DNA of 64,000 bases, from contig NZ_AP019309.1 in the NCBI RefSeq assembly GCF_003925875.1, forward strand, positions 2,728,001 to 2,792,000, in the 5' to 3' direction. Below are positions 33,787 to 43,505 of the stretch, one piece after another (position 1 is the first letter of the stretch; every line of letters starts with the position of its first letter). Origin of the DNA: Intestinibaculum porci. Lineage in GTDB: Bacteria; Bacillota_I; Bacilli_A; Erysipelotrichales; Coprobacillaceae. The notes beneath the pieces were generated by a model. The model saw only the letters and a program-made list of their open reading frames with translations. It was not told the DNA's origin and did not search any database. The position numbers were made by a program, and so were the translations under genes.

Positions 33787-34731
33787 TTAATATGGTTTTC
33801 CTGCATTTTTCTTAAACGTTTCAAATTCTTCATCTGTCGCTAAGACAAAATGGGTATCAGTGACCTTCTGCTGTTTGCCTTTCGTATAGTCCAGACCGCT
33901 TGTCGCATAGTCATAAGTGAATGACTTTCTCGTCTTTTCCACTCTTGGATTAGGATGTGGAATAGCTGAAAGCAGAGATTTAGTATATGGATGTAATGGA
34001 TTAGCGAAGATTTCTTCAGATGTGCCTGTTTCCACTAAGTGGCCTAAATGGAGAACCCCGATACGATCAGAGAAATATTTAACCATTGATAAGTCATGGG
34101 CGATGAATAAATAAGCTGCTCCCGTTTCCTTCTGCATTTTCTTCATCAGGTTGACAACCTGGGCCTGAATGGAAACGTCTAAGGCCGAAATCGCTTCATC
34201 GGCAATGATTAAATCCGGCTGCATAATCAGGGCACGAGCAATCCCGATACGCTGACGCTGACCACCAGAGAACTGATGTGGATAACGGTTGGCATGTTCT
34301 CTTGATAAACCGACCATCTCTAACATCTTATACACTTTTTCATTTCTTTCTTCGATTGAAGAATAAGCATGATGGATATCTAACCCCTGAGCAACGATAT
34401 CAATAACTTTTTTACGTGGGTTTAAGCAGGCCATTGGATCCTGGAAGATCATCGCCATCTTAGTACGTAAAGTACTGATCGCCTGTTTACTCATATGGCC
34501 GGAAATATCCTGTCCTTCGAAAATGATATGACCGCCCGTTGGTTCATACAGACGGATAATTGAACGACCAGTCGTTGATTTTCCAGAACCTGATTCCCCA
34601 ACCAGACCATAGGTTTCACCAGCTTTGATATCAAAGGAAATACCATCCACGGCTTTGACAGTCAATTTACGTGAGACTTTGAAGTACTGCTTCAAATCTT
34701 TGACTTCAAGAATTGTTTCACCTTTATTCAT
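33787..34731 (-). CDS. oppF: Oligopeptide ABC transporter ATPase OppF
   Basis: 314 residues. Walker A GLVGESGSGKSTTGRS, Walker B LIIADEAISALD and the ABC signature QFSGGQRQRIGIARAL are intact, and the C-terminal Opp/Dpp extension begins NPLHPYTKSLLSAIP. It powers peptide import together with OppD. I start at 34731, with GAAGGTG upstream, giving an eight-base overlap with oppD. Last gene of the operon. Confidence 0.95.
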   Translation of the reverse strand: MNKGETILEVKDLKQYFKVSRKLTVKAVDGISFDIKAGETYGLVGESGSGKSTTGRSIIRLYEPTGGHIIFEGQDISGHMSKQAISTLRTKMAMIFQDPMACLNPRKKVIDIVAQGLDIHHAYSSIEERNEKVYKMLEMVGLSREHANRYPHQFSGGQRQRIGIARALIMQPDLIIADEAISALDVSIQAQVVNLMKKMQKETGAAYLFIAHDLSMVKYFSDRIGVLHLGHLVETGTSEEIFANPLHPYTKSLLSAIPHPNPRVEKTRKSFTYDYATSGLDYTKGKQQKVTDTHFVLATDEEFETFKKNAGKPY

Positions 34732-35815
34732 GAGCAGCACCTTCTTTCTTCATTTTATCAATTCTCCTGCGTAATGATTCTGGCATATCAATTTTTGGCG
34801 CCCGTGGATCCATTAACCACGATGCGACCTTATGAGTCTTACTGCCAGGCACCGAGAACATTGGCGGTTCAAGACGCTTATCAATGTTCAAAGCGTATTT
34901 ATTACGTGGGGCAAAGGCATCCCCCTGCACTTCATGGGTTAAGTTTGGCGGCGTCCCTGGAATTGTATATAATTCATCATCATCGGTGTCTAAGTCCGGC
35001 ATCGCTGAGAGAAGCCCCCATGTATAAGGGTGACGAGGATCATAGAAGATTTCATCAATGGTCCCTTTTTCAATAATTTTACCAGCATACATAACGTTGA
35101 CGAAGTCAGCAACTTTCGCGACAACGCCTAAGTCATGGGTAATGTAGATAACAGAAATATTCTTTTTCTTCTGTAAGTCCTGAATTAATTCGAGGATCTG
35201 CGCCTGGATAGTGACATCCAAAGCCGTTGTTGGTTCATCACAGATGAGAACGTAAGGATCGCAGGCTAAAGCAATCGCGATAACGACACGCTGTCTCATC
35301 CCGCCTGATAACTGATGTGGATATTCCTTCATGCGGGCTTCCGGATTGACAATCCCAACTTCATCTAATAACTGTACCGCACGTTTCCATGCTTCTTCCT
35401 TTGGCGTATGGTAATGATAGATCATTGGTTCCATGATCTGTTTACCAATTGTCATGGTTGGGTTTAATGATGTCATTGGATCCTGGAAGACCATCGCAAT
35501 CTTACGACCACGAATTTCTCTCTGGATTTCCTTTTCTGTTAATTTGCAGATGTCCACAGTATGTGGTTCACCCGTTTTTTCATCATGCCAGGTATAGAGA
35601 ATTTCCCCTGAATCAATCGTTCCGTTTTTCGCTAAGATACCCATAACGGCTTTCGTTGTAACGGATTTTCCTGAACCAGATTCCCCAACGATGGCAATCG
35701 TTTCTCCTTCATATAAGTCAAAGTTAACGCCACGGATGGCTTTTAACTTCTTTCCTTCAGTTTTGAAAGAGATATTTAAGTCATTAATTTCAAGAATTTT
35801 TTCTTTTTTGGCCAT
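34724..35815 (-). CDS. oppD: Oligopeptide ABC transporter ATPase OppD
   Basis: 363 residues with Walker A AIVGESGSGKSVTTKA, ABC signature LSGGMRQRVVIAIAL and Walker B VLICDEPTTALD. The C-terminal Opp region (YDPRHPYTWGLLSAMP) is present; the family's cluster-binding Cys residues are not evident. It pairs with OppF. AGGAG lies before the ATG, two bases after oppC ends. Confidence 0.95.
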   Translation of the reverse strand: MAKKEKILEINDLNISFKTEGKKLKAIRGVNFDLYEGETIAIVGESGSGKSVTTKAVMGILAKNGTIDSGEILYTWHDEKTGEPHTVDICKLTEKEIQREIRGRKIAMVFQDPMTSLNPTMTIGKQIMEPMIYHYHTPKEEAWKRAVQLLDEVGIVNPEARMKEYPHQLSGGMRQRVVIAIALACDPYVLICDEPTTALDVTIQAQILELIQDLQKKKNISVIYITHDLGVVAKVADFVNVMYAGKIIEKGTIDEIFYDPRHPYTWGLLSAMPDLDTDDDELYTIPGTPPNLTHEVQGDAFAPRNKYALNIDKRLEPPMFSVPGSKTHKVASWLMDPRAPKIDMPESLRRRIDKMKKEGAAHE

Positions 35816-35817
35816 AA

Positions 35818-36744
35818 TTACATCTCCTTCATAGTTGGATCAAGGGCATCACGGAGCCCATCACCAAATAAGTTGAAGCTTAACATTAAGACTGCTAAGA
35901 CAATTGATGGAATCAGCATCTGATATGGATAGACTAAGAAATAATCAAAACCATCATTGATTAATGTCCCTAAAGATGCTCTTGGAACAGTTAAACCTAA
36001 GCCGACGAAAGCCAAGTAAGCTTCGTAGAAGATCGCATTTGGCACGGTCATCATCGACATGATGATCAGCTGACCAAAGATGTTTGGTAAGATTTCTTTA
36101 AAGATTAAGAACATATCACTTGCCCCTAAGGTACGGGATGCTAAAACATATTCATCTTCCTTAACCTTTAAAACCTGGGCACGGGTAATACGTGACATTG
36201 GAATCCATTCGGTAAAGATTAAGGCTAAGATAACGGTTGTTAAAGAAGGTTTCATGACCGTTAATAAGATTGTTAAGATAACTAATGTTGGAATGGAGTT
36301 AATGATTTCCTGGATACGCTGTAAGATCGCATCGACCATTCCGCCAAAGTAACCAGAGATTAACCCATAAGTCATCCCGACAACGACGTCGATCACAACG
36401 GCCACTACGGCAATGAATAAAGAAATACGGGTACCAGTCCAAAGACGAGCCCATAAATCACGACCAAATGAGTCCGTTCCAAACAAATGGGCAGCACTTG
36501 GTGCTAAGTTGATATTCGCTGTATCTACCCCATCATAAGTGTATTTAGAGAAGATTGGCGCAAAGATCGCCATTAAAGTAATTAAGATAATCAGGATTAC
36601 CCCGATAACCGCCCCTTTGTTTTCAAAGAAACGGGCTAAGATATCTTTCCATAAAGGACGGGCAGGTTCTACCTCATCGATCATGATATTCTGTTTATCG
36701 CCGATTAATTCAAAATCATCCGGCTGAAATTTATAGTCATCCAT
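35818..36744 (-). CDS. oppC: Oligopeptide ABC transporter permease OppC
   Basis: 308 residues. A cytosolic N-terminus leads into six membrane helices; the loop with the inner-membrane-component signature reads EWIPMSRITRAQVLKVKEDE. The family motif HLFGTDSFGRDLWARLWTGT is clear. It forms the channel with OppB. GGGGG-type ribosome site, 3-base gap after oppB. Confidence 0.95.
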   Translation of the reverse strand: MDDYKFQPDDFELIGDKQNIMIDEVEPARPLWKDILARFFENKGAVIGVILIILITLMAIFAPIFSKYTYDGVDTANINLAPSAAHLFGTDSFGRDLWARLWTGTRISLFIAVVAVVIDVVVGMTYGLISGYFGGMVDAILQRIQEIINSIPTLVILTILLTVMKPSLTTVILALIFTEWIPMSRITRAQVLKVKEDEYVLASRTLGASDMFLIFKEILPNIFGQLIIMSMMTVPNAIFYEAYLAFVGLGLTVPRASLGTLINDGFDYFLVYPYQMLIPSIVLAVLMLSFNLFGDGLRDALDPTMKEM

Positions 36745-36747
36745 CGA

Positions 36748-37692
36748 TTAGTCCCCCTTTCCTAAACGAATTCTAGGGTCAATCAGACCATAAGAGACGT
36801 CGATCACTAACATCATAATGATATACATGAACGCATATAAGAACGAACATGCCATAATAATGTTGTAGTCATTAGAACGAATGGAGTTAATTAATAACTT
36901 CCCTAACCCTGGAACAGAGCAGATCTGTTCCACAACTAATGTCCCAGTCATTAAGTTGACTAAGATTGGACCTAAGACCGTAATAACTGGAATCAGCGCA
37001 TTACGCAGCGCATGACGCATAATCAGCGTGCGACGGTCTAACCCTTTCGCCTGAGCTAATGTCATGTATTCACTGCCTAAAACAGTAATCATTTCAGTAC
37101 GCGTAAAACGCGCAACGTTCGCCACAACGGATAAGTTGAGGGCGATGACCGGCATAATGGATGATATAATCGGATCCGATTCATCAAACATTGTTGGCAG
37201 GACTCTTAATTTGACACCAAATAACATTAGCATTAATAATGCGAATACGAATGAAGGGATTGAAACACCTAATACTGAGATAATTGTGGCAATTGTGTCC
37301 CAGATGGTATTACGGTTTAACGCGGCGATGATGCCGAGAATCATCCCGACAACAGTCCCTAAAGCGGTCGCTGCAATACCATAAGCGAATGAGATTTTAG
37401 CTGCATCAAAAACCAGTGAAGAAACATTCTGGTCTTTATACAGGACGTAGGAAACCCCGAAGTCTCCTGTTACCATGTTCTTCAAATAACTCAAATACTG
37501 CACAAAGACAGGCTTATCGAGGCCATACTTGGCTTCGACAACTTTCATCTGTGCTTTGGATAGCTTTTCTGAGTTAAAAGGAGAACCTGGCATTAATCTT
37601 GTCATTAAGAACAAGACAGTGAGTATAACGAATAACGTCACAGCTGAAATCAACAGACGTTTCCCGATATACTTTAACATGGATTTATCCAT
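36748..37692 (-). CDS. oppB: Oligopeptide ABC transporter permease OppB
   Basis: 314 residues with six membrane helices. Family segments are FLMTRLMPGSPF, QYLSYLKNMVTGDFG and the EAA-like loop YMTLAQAKGLDRRTLIMRHA. The start at 37692 is chosen because AAGGAAGG precedes it; the upstream 57 bases of frame contain no ribosome site. It is separated from oppA by the palindrome at 37743-37775. Confidence 0.95.
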   Translation of the reverse strand: MDKSMLKYIGKRLLISAVTLFVILTVLFLMTRLMPGSPFNSEKLSKAQMKVVEAKYGLDKPVFVQYLSYLKNMVTGDFGVSYVLYKDQNVSSLVFDAAKISFAYGIAATALGTVVGMILGIIAALNRNTIWDTIATIISVLGVSIPSFVFALLMLMLFGVKLRVLPTMFDESDPIISSIMPVIALNLSVVANVARFTRTEMITVLGSEYMTLAQAKGLDRRTLIMRHALRNALIPVITVLGPILVNLMTGTLVVEQICSVPGLGKLLINSIRSNDYNIIMACSFLYAFMYIIMMLVIDVSYGLIDPRIRLGKGD

Positions 37693-37742
37693 AGTCTTCC
37701 TTCCTTTCCTTACCAAGAAATTTATAAGTCGTATATAAATAA

Positions 37743-37775
37743 GAAACACATTATAGCAGTGCTATAATGTGTTTC
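37743..37775 (-). terminator. Perfect palindrome between oppA and oppBCDF
   Basis: GAAACACATTATAGCA and its exact complement flank a single central base: a 16-base arm with no mismatch. It lacks a long T-run in the minus direction, so it may be a partial terminator or an RNA-stabilising hairpin that keeps oppA mRNA above oppBCDF mRNA. Confidence 0.65.
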
Positions 37776-37799
37776 GACTTACTATTTTAAAAACCTTAT

Positions 37800-39434
37800 T
37801 TATTTCATATCAATGAATGCAAATGTGTAAGGAACACCAGCAGACATGTGAACTAAGCCTTTAACCTTCGTAGACTTTAATGCGCAGCCACCTTTATCGA
37901 AAAGTGGAATTTCGCCATAGTCTTCCATTAAGATCTTTTCAGCTTTCTTCATCATATCCCAGCGTTTTGTTAAATTAGATTCCGTACGAATCTTTTCGCA
38001 AAGCTTGTCATATTCTTTATTAGACCATTTACCACGGTTGAATGAGTTACCTGTTGTACAGATATTTAAGTAAGTTGTTGGATCAGCATAGTCAGGACCC
38101 CAGCGTGTTACTGAAATATCGAATTCACCTTTTGGTTCACGGGTATTGACACGGTCCTGTTTAACAGTTGCAACCATGTTCAGTTTTAAGCCTTTTAATT
38201 TAGACCAGCATGACTGAGTGAAGACAGCAATATCTTTCATTGCGATTTCATCAGTACCATAAAGAATAGATAATTCAATAGACTTCTTGCCTAATTCTTT
38301 TAAGCCTTTATTGAATGCTTTCTGAGCTTCTTTCAGATCATACTTAGTATAATCTTCTTTGACGTCAGCACGGAAATCTACACCTTTTGGTGATTTAGAT
38401 AATCCCTTAGGAACGAACCCATTTGATTCAGTTGAGCCATCCTTCAAGATTTTAGAACATAATTCTTCACGATTCAAGGCTAAAGATAAACCTTTTCTAA
38501 TATTTTTGTTCGCTAAAGCTTTATTTTTAAGGTTTGGCATTAAATAATGTAAGAAACCATCCTGATATGTATAGAACGCTTTGTTGTTTTTATACTTATC
38601 AACTAATGATGATGTTAATGGTGCATAGTCTAAGTTACCAGCATCGAAGGAAGCGGCCGCTGATTTAGGATCAACAGCTAACTGCCATTTCATCCCATCA
38701 AGTTTGACAACTGACTTATCCCAGTAAGAAGTGTTCTTCGTGAAATCACAAGATTTACCCTTTGTCCAAGCGGTCATACGGAATGCGCCGTTTGTTAAAA
38801 CGTTCTTGTAGTTAGCTGCATACTGTTTGCCCTTTGATTCAGCGAATTTTTCATTAATTGGATAGTAGCAGGCAAATGTCATCAGACCAATGAAGAATGG
38901 GACTGGTGAAGCTAAGGTCACAACTAATGTCTGATCATCTTTTGCTTTAACGCCTAAAGTATTTAATTCAGCTTTAGAAGCTTTCGCACCTTTGGCAATA
39001 AGCTTATCAGCGTTCACTAAGTTAGCGCCTCCTGAGCCTAACATATAAGCATATTCGCCAGCATTTTTAATGATTCTCTGCCAAGAATAAACAAAGTCAT
39101 TCGCCGTTACTTTCGCATACTTCTTGCCAGAGTAATCAACCCAGTTCGTATCTCTTAAATGGAATGTATAAGTCTTCTTATCTTTCGAAACATCATAAGA
39201 CTTAGCGATACCAGGTGCTGTCTGTCCTTTCTCATTGACAATTTCCAAACCATCTGTAAAAGCATGGATGGCGTCAAATGAAGTACCATCGGTCGCTACC
39301 GTGGAATCCAATGAAGAAATATCCGTGTCGGCAGCAAAGTTGAATGTTTTCGTAGCACTACTGCTTGAACTGCCACATCCAGCGAGCATAGCTGCGCTCA
39401 ATGTCAGTGCCACAACTTTTTTTGCGGTGTTCAT
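37800..39434 (-). CDS. oppA: Oligopeptide ABC transporter substrate-binding lipoprotein (operon OppA)
   Basis: 544 residues. Signal peptide with lipobox LAGC (Cys20), a Ser-rich linker and the family-5 peptide-binding fold (DFVYSWQRIIKNAGEYAYML). It captures peptides outside the membrane for OppBC. It is the first gene of oppABCDF, with GGAGGGG before the ATG. It is a clear paralogue of the stand-alone OppA at 1822-3456: same length, and closely matching order of motifs, but diverged enough to bind different peptides. Confidence 0.93.
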   Translation of the reverse strand: MNTAKKVVALTLSAAMLAGCGSSSSSATKTFNFAADTDISSLDSTVATDGTSFDAIHAFTDGLEIVNEKGQTAPGIAKSYDVSKDKKTYTFHLRDTNWVDYSGKKYAKVTANDFVYSWQRIIKNAGEYAYMLGSGGANLVNADKLIAKGAKASKAELNTLGVKAKDDQTLVVTLASPVPFFIGLMTFACYYPINEKFAESKGKQYAANYKNVLTNGAFRMTAWTKGKSCDFTKNTSYWDKSVVKLDGMKWQLAVDPKSAAASFDAGNLDYAPLTSSLVDKYKNNKAFYTYQDGFLHYLMPNLKNKALANKNIRKGLSLALNREELCSKILKDGSTESNGFVPKGLSKSPKGVDFRADVKEDYTKYDLKEAQKAFNKGLKELGKKSIELSILYGTDEIAMKDIAVFTQSCWSKLKGLKLNMVATVKQDRVNTREPKGEFDISVTRWGPDYADPTTYLNICTTGNSFNRGKWSNKEYDKLCEKIRTESNLTKRWDMMKKAEKILMEDYGEIPLFDKGGCALKSTKVKGLVHMSAGVPYTFAFIDMK

Positions 39435-39490
39435 AAATTATCCCCTCCGTTATGAAATTATTACCGTCGGTTTTTTCTAACCTTGTATTC

Positions 39491-39519
39491 AATATACTCC
39501 ATACATAAGCGGAAGTCAA
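39491..39519 (-). promoter_or_regulatory. Promoter of oppABCDF
   Basis: On the minus strand TTGACT (39519-39514), 17 bases, then TATATT (39496-39491), with a leader of about 50 bases. The stretch 39435-39748 has no gene. Confidence 0.7.
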
Positions 39520-39586
39520 ATCGTTATCCAATAATTTTTGTGTTTTTTACTAAGAAGCTATGTATTCTTTGTGGATTTCACAATTT

Positions 39587-39600
39587 TAGAAGCGTTTACA
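39587..39600 (-). promoter_or_regulatory. Weak cre-like site upstream of oppA
   Basis: Minus strand TGTAAACGCTTCTA, two mismatches from TGWNANCGNTNWCA, about 70 bases before the -35. Confidence 0.3.
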
Positions 39601-39724
39601 TCCGTCACTTTATACAAGATAATTTCTTCTCATTGTAATATATTGTTCTTAATTAACTTGATTTTATCCCTATTTTTCGTCTTTTATTCATTTTTGCTGG
39701 CTTTTTTATCATTTTGGAAAATAA

Positions 39725-39750
39725 AAAACTGATAATTTTTTATCAGTTTT
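39725..39750 (-). terminator. Terminator of mscS
   Basis: An eleven-pair stem of AAAACTGATAA with TTATCAGTTTT and flanking T-run, overlapping the mscS stop codon. Confidence 0.8.
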
Positions 39751-40573
39751 ATGCATCCAGATGGTCTTTGATATGGACATCGAGCTGTGGATACGGAATA
39801 TCGATGCCTTCTTCATCAAATTTCTTTTTGATCTCTTCGACAATATTAAATTTAAATTCCTCATAGTTCTCCGTTTTGGTCCAGGCTCTTAAGCTGAACG
39901 TAATTGAAGAATCCTTATATTCCGTTAAACGGACAAAGGGTTCCTGCTCGCGGGCACAAAGCGGATTCGAGATAACGACATCGTGAATGACGTCTTTGAC
40001 ATGATCAATACTGCAGTCATAGCCGACATCAAACGTTAAGTCGACGCGGCGATACGGTTCGCTCGAATAATTGATCAAACGCGAATTGGCCATTGTGGAG
40101 TTAGGAATGACAATCCGCTTATTATCCAAAGTTAATAAGAAAGTATAAAGCAGAGAGATTTCCTGGATCTTGCCGGTGACCCCATCTACTTCAATGACGT
40201 CCCCTTTCACAAACGGACGAGAGAACATAATCTTCATGCCATCGACAATTTCGGCCAAGGTATCTTTTAACGCCAAGGCGATGGCCGCGGATACGGTTGT
40301 GAAAACAGCTAATAAAGATGTCACATTGACCCCCAGCTGCGATAAGGCCATCATCGCCACGACAATACCAAAGCCGACGCGTAAGCAGGTGTGAAAGAAA
40401 TTAAGGATAATTTCATCACGATTCGATTTTTGGATCGCCCGCATAATAAATTTAGAAACAACCTTTGAAATAATATAACCGATCAGGATAATTAATAAGG
40501 CCTGTCCTAAATGAATCAGGTTATCAAAAAGACTCTCGATAAATTTTTCTGTTATTGTTAGACTTTTATTCAT
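39749..40573 (-). CDS. mscS: Small-conductance mechanosensitive channel MscS
   Basis: 274 residues, close to E. coli MscS in length. Three membrane helices are seen, the pore-lining third being GVNVTSLLAVFTTVSAAIAL, followed by the beta domain (KGDVIEVDGVTGKIQEISLL) and the alpha/beta cage. It releases solutes on hypo-osmotic shock. The start at 40573 has TTAGGTGA upstream; an in-frame ATG nine bases earlier is less well placed. Monocistronic. Confidence 0.92.
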   Translation of the reverse strand: MNKSLTITEKFIESLFDNLIHLGQALLIILIGYIISKVVSKFIMRAIQKSNRDEIILNFFHTCLRVGFGIVVAMMALSQLGVNVTSLLAVFTTVSAAIALALKDTLAEIVDGMKIMFSRPFVKGDVIEVDGVTGKIQEISLLYTFLLTLDNKRIVIPNSTMANSRLINYSSEPYRRVDLTFDVGYDCSIDHVKDVIHDVVISNPLCAREQEPFVRLTEYKDSSITFSLRAWTKTENYEEFKFNIVEEIKKKFDEEGIDIPYPQLDVHIKDHLDA

Positions 40574-40652
40574 TATTATCACCTAAGCGCCATTATACGG
40601 ATTCATTTTCATAAAACAAGAATATTTTGATATACAAAAAAAGGAAAATTTG

Positions 40653-40680
40653 TTGATTTCTAGCCGTAATACGATAAAAT
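40653..40680 (+). promoter_or_regulatory. Promoter of the second degV gene
   Basis: TTGATT (40653-40658), 16 bases, TAAAAT (40675-40680). Confidence 0.5.
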
Positions 40681-40706
40681 AGACATGATTTGAGGAGGAA
40701 GAAACT

Positions 40707-41567
40707 ATGAATATTGCCGTAATGACTGATAGTAATTCCGGAATCACCCAGGCCCAGGCGAAAGACTTAGGCGTCACAGTGATCCCCATGCCATTTACTA
40801 TTAATCACGAAGCCTATGAAGAAGATATCAACTTAACTCAGGATCAGTTCTATCAGCTGATTCGTGATGAAAATACTGAAATATTAACCTCACAGCCCGC
40901 TTTAGGCGACTTAAGTAAAGCCTGGCAGAAGGCCTTAGAAGATCATGATGCTGTGATTTACATTCCTATGAGTTCCGGCCTTTCCGGCAGCTGTCAGAGT
41001 GCCACAATGTTAGCCTCAGATGATGAATTTGAAGGCAAAGTTTTTGTTTTAGATACCCAGCGTATTTCCGTCACTTTAAGACAAAACGTCTATGATGCCT
41101 TAGAACTTATCAAGCAGGGCAAAACCGCTCAAGAAATCGCCGATATCTTAGTTTCCCGAAAGATGGATGCGACAATTTATATCACGGTCCCAACATTAAC
41201 GTATTTAAAACGCGGCGGCCGTATTACTCCTGCCGCAGCCACGCTCGGTTCTTTATTAAAGATCAAGCCAATTCTTACCATTCAGGGAGAAAAGCTTGAT
41301 AAATTCGAACAGGCCCGCACCATGAAGAAAGCCCGCAAGATCATGATCGAAGCCGTTAAAAAAGACATTGCAGAGCGGCACTGGGATGATTATGATTTAT
41401 TCGTTGCTTACACCGAAGATAAAGAGCAGGCTGATGATTACATCAAAGAAATTGAAGCGGCATTCAATCATCCGGTTAACTGGGTTGATCCTTTATCATT
41501 AAGTGTTGCCTGCCATATCGGCCCAAATTCTTTAGCCTTAGCAGCGGCGAAGAAATACATTGACTAA
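40707..41567 (+). CDS. DegV family fatty-acid-binding protein (second copy)
   Basis: 286 residues, the same length as the copy at 5780-6640. It has VMTDSNSG at the N-terminus, LTSQPALGDL in the fatty-acid-binding region and TYLKRGGRITPAAATLG. It would present a fatty acid to FakA. The N-terminal TDS motif is better kept than in the first copy. GAGGAGG precedes the ATG; own promoter and terminator. Confidence 0.92.
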   Translation: MNIAVMTDSNSGITQAQAKDLGVTVIPMPFTINHEAYEEDINLTQDQFYQLIRDENTEILTSQPALGDLSKAWQKALEDHDAVIYIPMSSGLSGSCQSATMLASDDEFEGKVFVLDTQRISVTLRQNVYDALELIKQGKTAQEIADILVSRKMDATIYITVPTLTYLKRGGRITPAAATLGSLLKIKPILTIQGEKLDKFEQARTMKKARKIMIEAVKKDIAERHWDDYDLFVAYTEDKEQADDYIKEIEAAFNHPVNWVDPLSLSVACHIGPNSLALAAAKKYID

Positions 41568-41593
41568 CGAAGCGCCAAGCTTCGTTTTTTTTT
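41567..41593 (+). terminator. Terminator of the second degV gene
   Basis: ACGAAGC pairs with GCTTCGT, followed by a long T-run. Confidence 0.85.
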
Positions 41594-41660
41594 CTTTGAA
41601 ACAAATTATGAAAGCAAATTTATAACCTGCTCATCAAGGCAATATTCTCCAGAGGTATCT

Positions 41661-41690
41661 TTTCATTTGCATGTTTCATGCTTTTATAAT
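41661..41690 (+). promoter_or_regulatory. Promoter region of rnjA with a small dyad in the spacer
   Basis: A perfect TATAAT lies at 41685-41690, but the -35 (TTTCAT, 41661-41666) is weak. GCATG-TTT-CATGC (41669-41681) forms a dyad inside the spacer. Confidence 0.4.
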
Positions 41691-41746
41691 AGAATTTAAT
41701 AGAGATTGTACATCTTAAGCAAGATAAGAAAGGTGAGTATTCATAA

Positions 41747-43504
41747 ATGAATAATAATACGAGAAATACCCAAAAGCAGCCTCACCAGAATAATAGACGC
41801 AAAACGCATCCTCGTAACCGCAATAATCGTAAACCTGCAAGAGGTTTAGATACGAAGATCTTTGCGTTAGGTGGCCTGAATGAAATTGGGAAAAACATGT
41901 ACTGTATCGAACATGATGATGAAATCATCATCATTGATGCGGGGGTAAAATTCGCCTCCGAAGGTTTACCAGGTGTTGACTATGTCATTCCTGACTATAC
42001 CTATCTCAAACAAAACAGCAAAAAAATAAAAGGATTATTTATTACCCATGGTCATGAAGATCATATCGGGGGCATTCCTTTTCTCTTACAGATTGTGCCG
42101 ATTCCTATCATCTACGCTTCGCCGTTAGCGACCGCGATGATTCAGCGTAAGCTCGAAGAATATCGCTTAACCAAAGCAACGAAATTCAGACAGATCGATC
42201 ACACCAAATCGGTCCGCACAAAATATTTTAACATCGGTTTCTTTAATACCAATCATTCGATTCCAGAATCTCTCGGCATCGTCATCAATACGCCTAATGG
42301 CCGCATTGTGGAAACCGGAGATTTCAAATTTGACTTGTCGCCGGTGAATCGTCCCGCTGATTATCAGATGATTTCTTTCTTAGGCGAAACGGGTATCGAT
42401 TTACTGATGGCCGATTCGACCAACGCCGAAGTGCCAAGCTTCTCAATTAGCGAAAAGAAAGTCGCTTCGCAGGTGCAGGAAGAATTCCGTAAAGCCGAAC
42501 ACCGCATTATCGTCGCAACATTCGCATCCAATATCGAACGTGTCGGCCAAATCGTGGATGCGGCGGTGCATTTCAACCGCAAGATTCTGATTTATGGCCG
42601 TTCAATGGCGAACAACATTACCATCGCCCGTAAACTCGGTTATATTAAAGCACCGGATCGTTTCTTCATCTCTAACGAAGAAGCGAAACATATTCCTGAT
42701 GATGAAATTCTGATTCTTTGTACCGGCTCTCAGGGGGAAGCTTTAGCTGCTTTAAGCCGCATCGCTAATGGCACCCATCGCCAGGTCAAGATCAAACCAG
42801 GTGACACAGTCATCTTCTCATCAAACCCAATTCCGGGTAACCAGGCAAGTGTCAATAACGTTATCAACAAATTATACCGGGCGGGAGCCACCGTACTCGA
42901 AAACTCTTCAATTTCTAACTTACATACATCCGGTCATGCCTCACAGGAAGAAATGAAACTGATGTTCTTACTGACAAAACCACGTTACTTCTTCCCAATT
43001 CATGGGGAATACCGTATGTTAGTGATCCATAAGAAATTATATGAAGAAGTGGGCGGTGCCAAAGACCACAGCTTTATCTTAAGCAACGGCGACACCCTCT
43101 TACTCAATCATGGCGAATGTCGCGTCGGACCACGTGTCCATGCCGATGATATTTATGTCGATGGCAATGATTTAACCGGTTTATCGACCGCAGTATTACA
43201 TGACCGTCAGATTTTATCAGAAGATGGCATGGTAGCTGTTCTCATTTCGATGGATTCCCATGCCGGCACCTTGTTAAATAAACCTGTCATTATGTCTCGT
43301 GGTTTCGTTTATATGAAAGATTCCCAGGAACTCATCCGGGAAAGTGAAAACCTGGTACGTAACGCTTTAACGAAACAGTTACGTTCTAAAACAACCTTCG
43401 GCGAAATCAAAAATACGATTCGTCATACCCTTGAAACATACTTCTACCAGCAGACCCGACGTCATCCGATGATCATTCCGGTCATCATGAACAAGAAAGT
43501 CTAG
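41747..43504 (+). CDS. rnjA: Ribonuclease J
   Basis: 585 residues of the metallo-beta-lactamase/beta-CASP family. The metal motif HGHEDH is at His101-His106 (THGHEDHIGG). FGLF-type features of the family follow (ADSTNAEVPSFSISE; FFPIHGEYRML). RNase J is a 5'-to-3' exonuclease and endonuclease central to mRNA turnover in Gram-positives. The first 33 residues are an Asn/Arg/Gln/Lys-rich basic extension that could contact RNA. AAAGGTGA precedes the ATG at a rather long distance. The next gene begins one base after the stop. Confidence 0.93.
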   Translation: MNNNTRNTQKQPHQNNRRKTHPRNRNNRKPARGLDTKIFALGGLNEIGKNMYCIEHDDEIIIIDAGVKFASEGLPGVDYVIPDYTYLKQNSKKIKGLFITHGHEDHIGGIPFLLQIVPIPIIYASPLATAMIQRKLEEYRLTKATKFRQIDHTKSVRTKYFNIGFFNTNHSIPESLGIVINTPNGRIVETGDFKFDLSPVNRPADYQMISFLGETGIDLLMADSTNAEVPSFSISEKKVASQVQEEFRKAEHRIIVATFASNIERVGQIVDAAVHFNRKILIYGRSMANNITIARKLGYIKAPDRFFISNEEAKHIPDDEILILCTGSQGEALAALSRIANGTHRQVKIKPGDTVIFSSNPIPGNQASVNNVINKLYRAGATVLENSSISNLHTSGHASQEEMKLMFLLTKPRYFFPIHGEYRMLVIHKKLYEEVGGAKDHSFILSNGDTLLLNHGECRVGPRVHADDIYVDGNDLTGLSTAVLHDRQILSEDGMVAVLISMDSHAGTLLNKPVIMSRGFVYMKDSQELIRESENLVRNALTKQLRSKTTFGEIKNTIRHTLETYFYQQTRRHPMIIPVIMNKKV

Positions 43505-43505
43505 T

